64,000 nt of DNA. Origin: Bifidobacterium sp. (lineage in GTDB: Bacteria; Actinomycetota; Actinomycetes; Actinomycetales; Bifidobacteriaceae). This document shows, in pieces, positions 60,949 through 64,000 of the stretch (position 1 is the first letter of the stretch; every line of letters begins with the position of its first letter). A model generated the notes under the pieces. It was not told where the DNA came from. It was given only the letters and a program-made list of their open reading frames with translations, and searched no databases. The stretch lies in the NCBI GenBank assembly GCA_022640915.1, contig JALCCT010000005.1, forward strand, positions 62,001 to 126,000. Reading direction: 5' to 3'. The position numbers were made by a program, and so were the translations under genes.

Positions 60949-61428
60949 TCAAAGCAAAATCACAGCCGGATCTCCGGCAAGACCACAGCCACGACCGGTA
61001 CGGATCTCTCCAGTGAGTGGCGCATACCCGCCGGGCCGAGACTGCATGATCTGAACGAGCAGGTCGACCGGCGCAAGTTCAGACCGAAATCGTTCAGCGA
61101 TGATGCCCGACCCCAGGCATTCGCAGATTCCGATGGCGTTGGCTGGACAGGTGTTGGGTTTCTCGAAGCTGGCGTAAGCAGCGGCATGCGTCGAAGCACG
61201 CATTGGGGCCGCGATAAGAAAACTGTTCATGACAGGCCGAGCGCATGGAACATCACGCGCCTCGCCGAACGGCTGCCCAATGGATACTGCAGAAATCAAC
61301 TGGCCGACCTGAATTTCGTCGGCACGGCACACGACCTCGTCTTCTATGACAGAACCGTTACACCTGGTCTCATTGGTAGCGGCAGCCGGGATCAGCAACG
61401 AGGCTATCAGCGGCTGCCTAAGTCTCAA
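60949..61428 (-). pseudogene. Possible degenerate regulator/binding-protein remnant upstream of galC
   Basis: 159-aa ORF without good start or RBS; ...AAAYASFEKPNTCPANAIGICECLGSGIIAERFRSELAPVDLLVQIMQSR... faintly recalls a LacI effector domain. Confidence 0.25.
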
Positions 61429-61480
61429 CGGATTGCGAAGCCGACGTTGCCAGATTCATGGCCAGCACCGATCGTGCGGT

Positions 61481-62386
61481 TTACTCTTGGAATTTCGGAT
61501 CCTGGAGCAAATCCTCGTACAACGACTGGTAGAGCGCCGGGCGGAAATCTGTAGCTCCGCCAATCAAAGCATTCGGCTCGAACTTCTCTCTAGTCGCGAG
61601 CGTAAGGTCCACGCTCGCCGTGTACATTTTATTCTCGGCAGCCTTGGGATCCGTGAACGGATATCCCGCGAAATACTCGGCTTCCCAGAATTTGGTGCTG
61701 GGCCCAATGATGCTTGAGCCTCCCCAAAAATCGTTGTACAGATCCTTGCCCGCTAGGTTTGAGGAAACGATGTATATCTGGTTGACGATGCTTCCCGCCT
61801 CGAGCGTAGTAGAACCGAGCGCCACGCCGTGGCATTTGGCAAGCGCCGTGCAATTCACATATAGCCGGCATCCCTTTGCCGCATAGTAGCGCATCAGCTC
61901 TTGGAAACAATACGTGTCGTAGCAAATGGCAAGGCCAATGGGCCCCCACGGGGTTTCAAAGATGAATGGCTTGTCACCACGAGTGGCCCAGTGAGGCTCA
62001 GGGAAAGGCAGATGGATTTTCCGATATGAGCCGATGATTCCCTCTGGGCCGCACACACATGCGGCGTTATAAATCACCGAAGGATCGTCCGGGTCACGTT
62101 CAGGCAAACCGAACGCGACATAGATCCCAAGCTCACTGGATTTTTGTGCGATCGCTTGTGCGCTTGGCCCCGGAACCAGTTCGGCAAGTTTGGATTGCAT
62201 TTTCTCTGATTTTGGCTTATCGGGTTCATCGTCATATCCGGTGAGTCCCATCTCGGGGAAGACGACGAGATTCGAGCCCTCGGAAGCGGCTGCCTCGATA
62301 TACCCCAGCATCCGATTGAGATTCGACTGCTTATCTCCCCACTTTGCATTAAACGCGATCGTGGAAATCTTGATGATGTCTTTCAT
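61481..62386 (-). CDS. Carbon-nitrogen hydrolase (nitrilase superfamily)
   Basis: LVVFPEMGLTGYD, YRKIHLPFPE, GLAICYDTYCFQELMRYYAAKG (catalytic Cys). Confidence 0.9.
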   Translation of the reverse strand: MKDIIKISTIAFNAKWGDKQSNLNRMLGYIEAAASEGSNLVVFPEMGLTGYDDEPDKPKSEKMQSKLAELVPGPSAQAIAQKSSELGIYVAFGLPERDPDDPSVIYNAACVCGPEGIIGSYRKIHLPFPEPHWATRGDKPFIFETPWGPIGLAICYDTYCFQELMRYYAAKGCRLYVNCTALAKCHGVALGSTTLEAGSIVNQIYIVSSNLAGKDLYNDFWGGSSIIGPSTKFWEAEYFAGYPFTDPKAAENKMYTASVDLTLATREKFEPNALIGGATDFRPALYQSLYEDLLQDPKFQE

Positions 62387-62580
62387 ATATCCTCCATAAG
62401 TAAGCCAACTCAGGGCAACGCTAGAGCCGAGCAATATCATTGAGGTTTCGAATCAATGTCAGCCATGTTTCCGATTGCACGGAACCCGTAAAACATCGTG
62501 GGCGCCATGATGAACCTGAATGCGACACGGACACCGAGGAATTCCACACGAAACCAGACGAATGGGTCTAAGGCCCACCG

Positions 62581-64000
62581 TCATGCGTTGCAGATAAGCA
62601 ATGACCCCCAGACATGCAGGGACGGCACGGTAACCACCGCATAGGGACCGAATTGCGAATCCTCGACCACGTATTCCAGCGGCTCAATGCGGATGGCATC
62701 GGCGTCAGGAGTGCTGAAGGTGATGCTCGCTATCGGGCTCGTCATGAGCATCCGAAATGTAAAGGGCTCAGTATCCGTCATGGACTTCGGCGCATTCCAT
62801 GCGTCGTCACCGGCTCCGGTGAGATTCACGAAGTTCACGAAGGTTCGGTCGCGACCTTCGCGGATATTGATCCAGATGGATCCCGCCTCGGGATCGGGAG
62901 ACACCGAACCAAGATCAGCAGCGTATTCGCGGTTGTCGCCTCTGAAATGGGTATGGGAGACGTCCTGCATCGAACGGTCCGTCCAGAGGCCCGCAAGATA
63001 CGTGATGTAGTCGTAGTAGCGGCGGATCGTCGCTATGGCATGGGCGTTGTCGTTGCGATAATAGCGCGCGTAATACCCTTCGGTGATGATGCCGTGGTCC
63101 TCGCCATGAATCAGATGCGTGGCGCCCAGCACGGTGATGATGGCCGTCAATATGTAGAGAGCGTTGAACGCACCTTGCGAAGATCCCTCGTTGAACGGCG
63201 CCAGGTAGGCGGCCAGAATAACTTGTTTGCTGGAATCGCATGACTGCGCATGCACGATGATGTCCCGGATGGAACGGTAGGAGGTATACGGGTCCCAGAC
63301 CTCGATATAGATGGCCTCCTGATCGGTATGCGCCACAGCGTCGACCGGCCAGTTGCCGACGTTATTGAAAATAAGCGCGGCACCCGGGTGAGTCCGCGTC
63401 AATTCCTGCTTCGTATCGTCGATGAGCCGAGCGAAATCGGACGGCAGATCCAGCCGCCTGCCCTCGTAATCGTAAGCATCCTTAGGGAAACCGTAGGTGT
63501 CCATATGGATGCCGTCGAACCCGAAGTCGAGCGCTTTGCGATATTCACCGATGATATGGTCATGCCATCCACATGCTTGGTTCACGTTCATAATCGACAG
63601 AAAATCGAAGAACAAGATGGGGTTGCCGTCGATGTCGTACAGTCTGGATTCCGGGTGCTGGGCCGCGAACGCATTTGTGGCGCCGTAGATCGCCCCATAG
63701 GCGACATTCGTCATCCCATGCGCGGATGCCTGCCGCAACCGTTCGCGAATCGTTTCCATGGACATCTCACGCCCCAGCAGATCGGTGAACGGATCGCTGG
63801 GGGCTATATAGTCGTCATGGCGATACATCCAGTCGTAGTACTGCACGTAGTTGATATGCAAGGTGTTCAGCCACGATACCGGCGCATCATTACCACCGTC
63901 GGCGGGTGTGAAGTCGCTGAGGAATCCGTAGCGGATCATACCGGAGTCGATATCGAAAGCAGTCTGTGAGCAAATCCCGTTATCCGACACGAGCCGCACA
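62581..64000 (-). CDS. GH66-like glycoside hydrolase (dextranase/cycloisomaltooligosaccharide glucanotransferase family), 5' truncated by window edge
   Basis: INYVQYYDWMYRHDDYIAP, GYGAIYGA-like VAYGAIYGATNAFAA, GFDGIHMDTYG, NNVGNWPVDA, YIEVWDPY. Confidence 0.85.
   Translation of the reverse strand, partial: VRLVSDNGICSQTAFDIDSGMIRYGFLSDFTPADGGNDAPVSWLNTLHINYVQYYDWMYRHDDYIAPSDPFTDLLGREMSMETIRERLRQASAHGMTNVAYGAIYGATNAFAAQHPESRLYDIDGNPILFFDFLSIMNVNQACGWHDHIIGEYRKALDFGFDGIHMDTYGFPKDAYDYEGRRLDLPSDFARLIDDTKQELTRTHPGAALIFNNVGNWPVDAVAHTDQEAIYIEVWDPYTSYRSIRDIIVHAQSCDSSKQVILAAYLAPFNEGSSQGAFNALYILTAIITVLGATHLIHGEDHGIITEGYYARYYRNDNAHAIATIRRYYDYITYLAGLWTDRSMQDVSHTHFRGDNREYAADLGSVSPDPEAGSIWINIREGRDRTFVNFVNLTGAGDDAWNAPKSMTDTEPFTFRMLMTSPIASITFSTPDADAIRIEPLEYVVEDSQFGPYAVVTVPSLHVWGSLLICNA

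Overview
This is a 64 kb high-GC window. Its gene content and the layout of its galactan locus look like Bifidobacterium (inference; no search was run). Most genes are on the minus strand. Core content includes a UPF0210/PFL protein, an ACT-domain protein, a DEAD-box helicase, an upper mevalonate trio (thiolase, HMG-CoA reductase, HMG-CoA synthase), deoR-galT-galK, pyrD, a class A PBP, a Crp/Fnr regulator, a lipoate ligase-like protein, leuB, an S9 peptidase, gcvH, an L,D-transpeptidase, nudC and trxA. Accessory content: (i) a GH1/ABC/LacI beta-glucoside cassette bracketed by a perfect 49-bp direct repeat; (ii) a compact exopolysaccharide cluster with a membrane-anchored degenerate GGDEF-like protein, a tiny membrane protein, a processive GT2, a GH8 and a UDP-GlcNAc 2-epimerase; (iii) a galactan locus (SBP, two permeases, GH42, LacI, giant cell-wall GH43-GH53). 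The GH42 gene of the galactan locus carries an in-frame TGA inside the otherwise conserved YGGDYNPDQWP motif. A GH66-like gene runs off the right edge. No tRNA, rRNA, CRISPR array or insertion sequence was recognised by eye.
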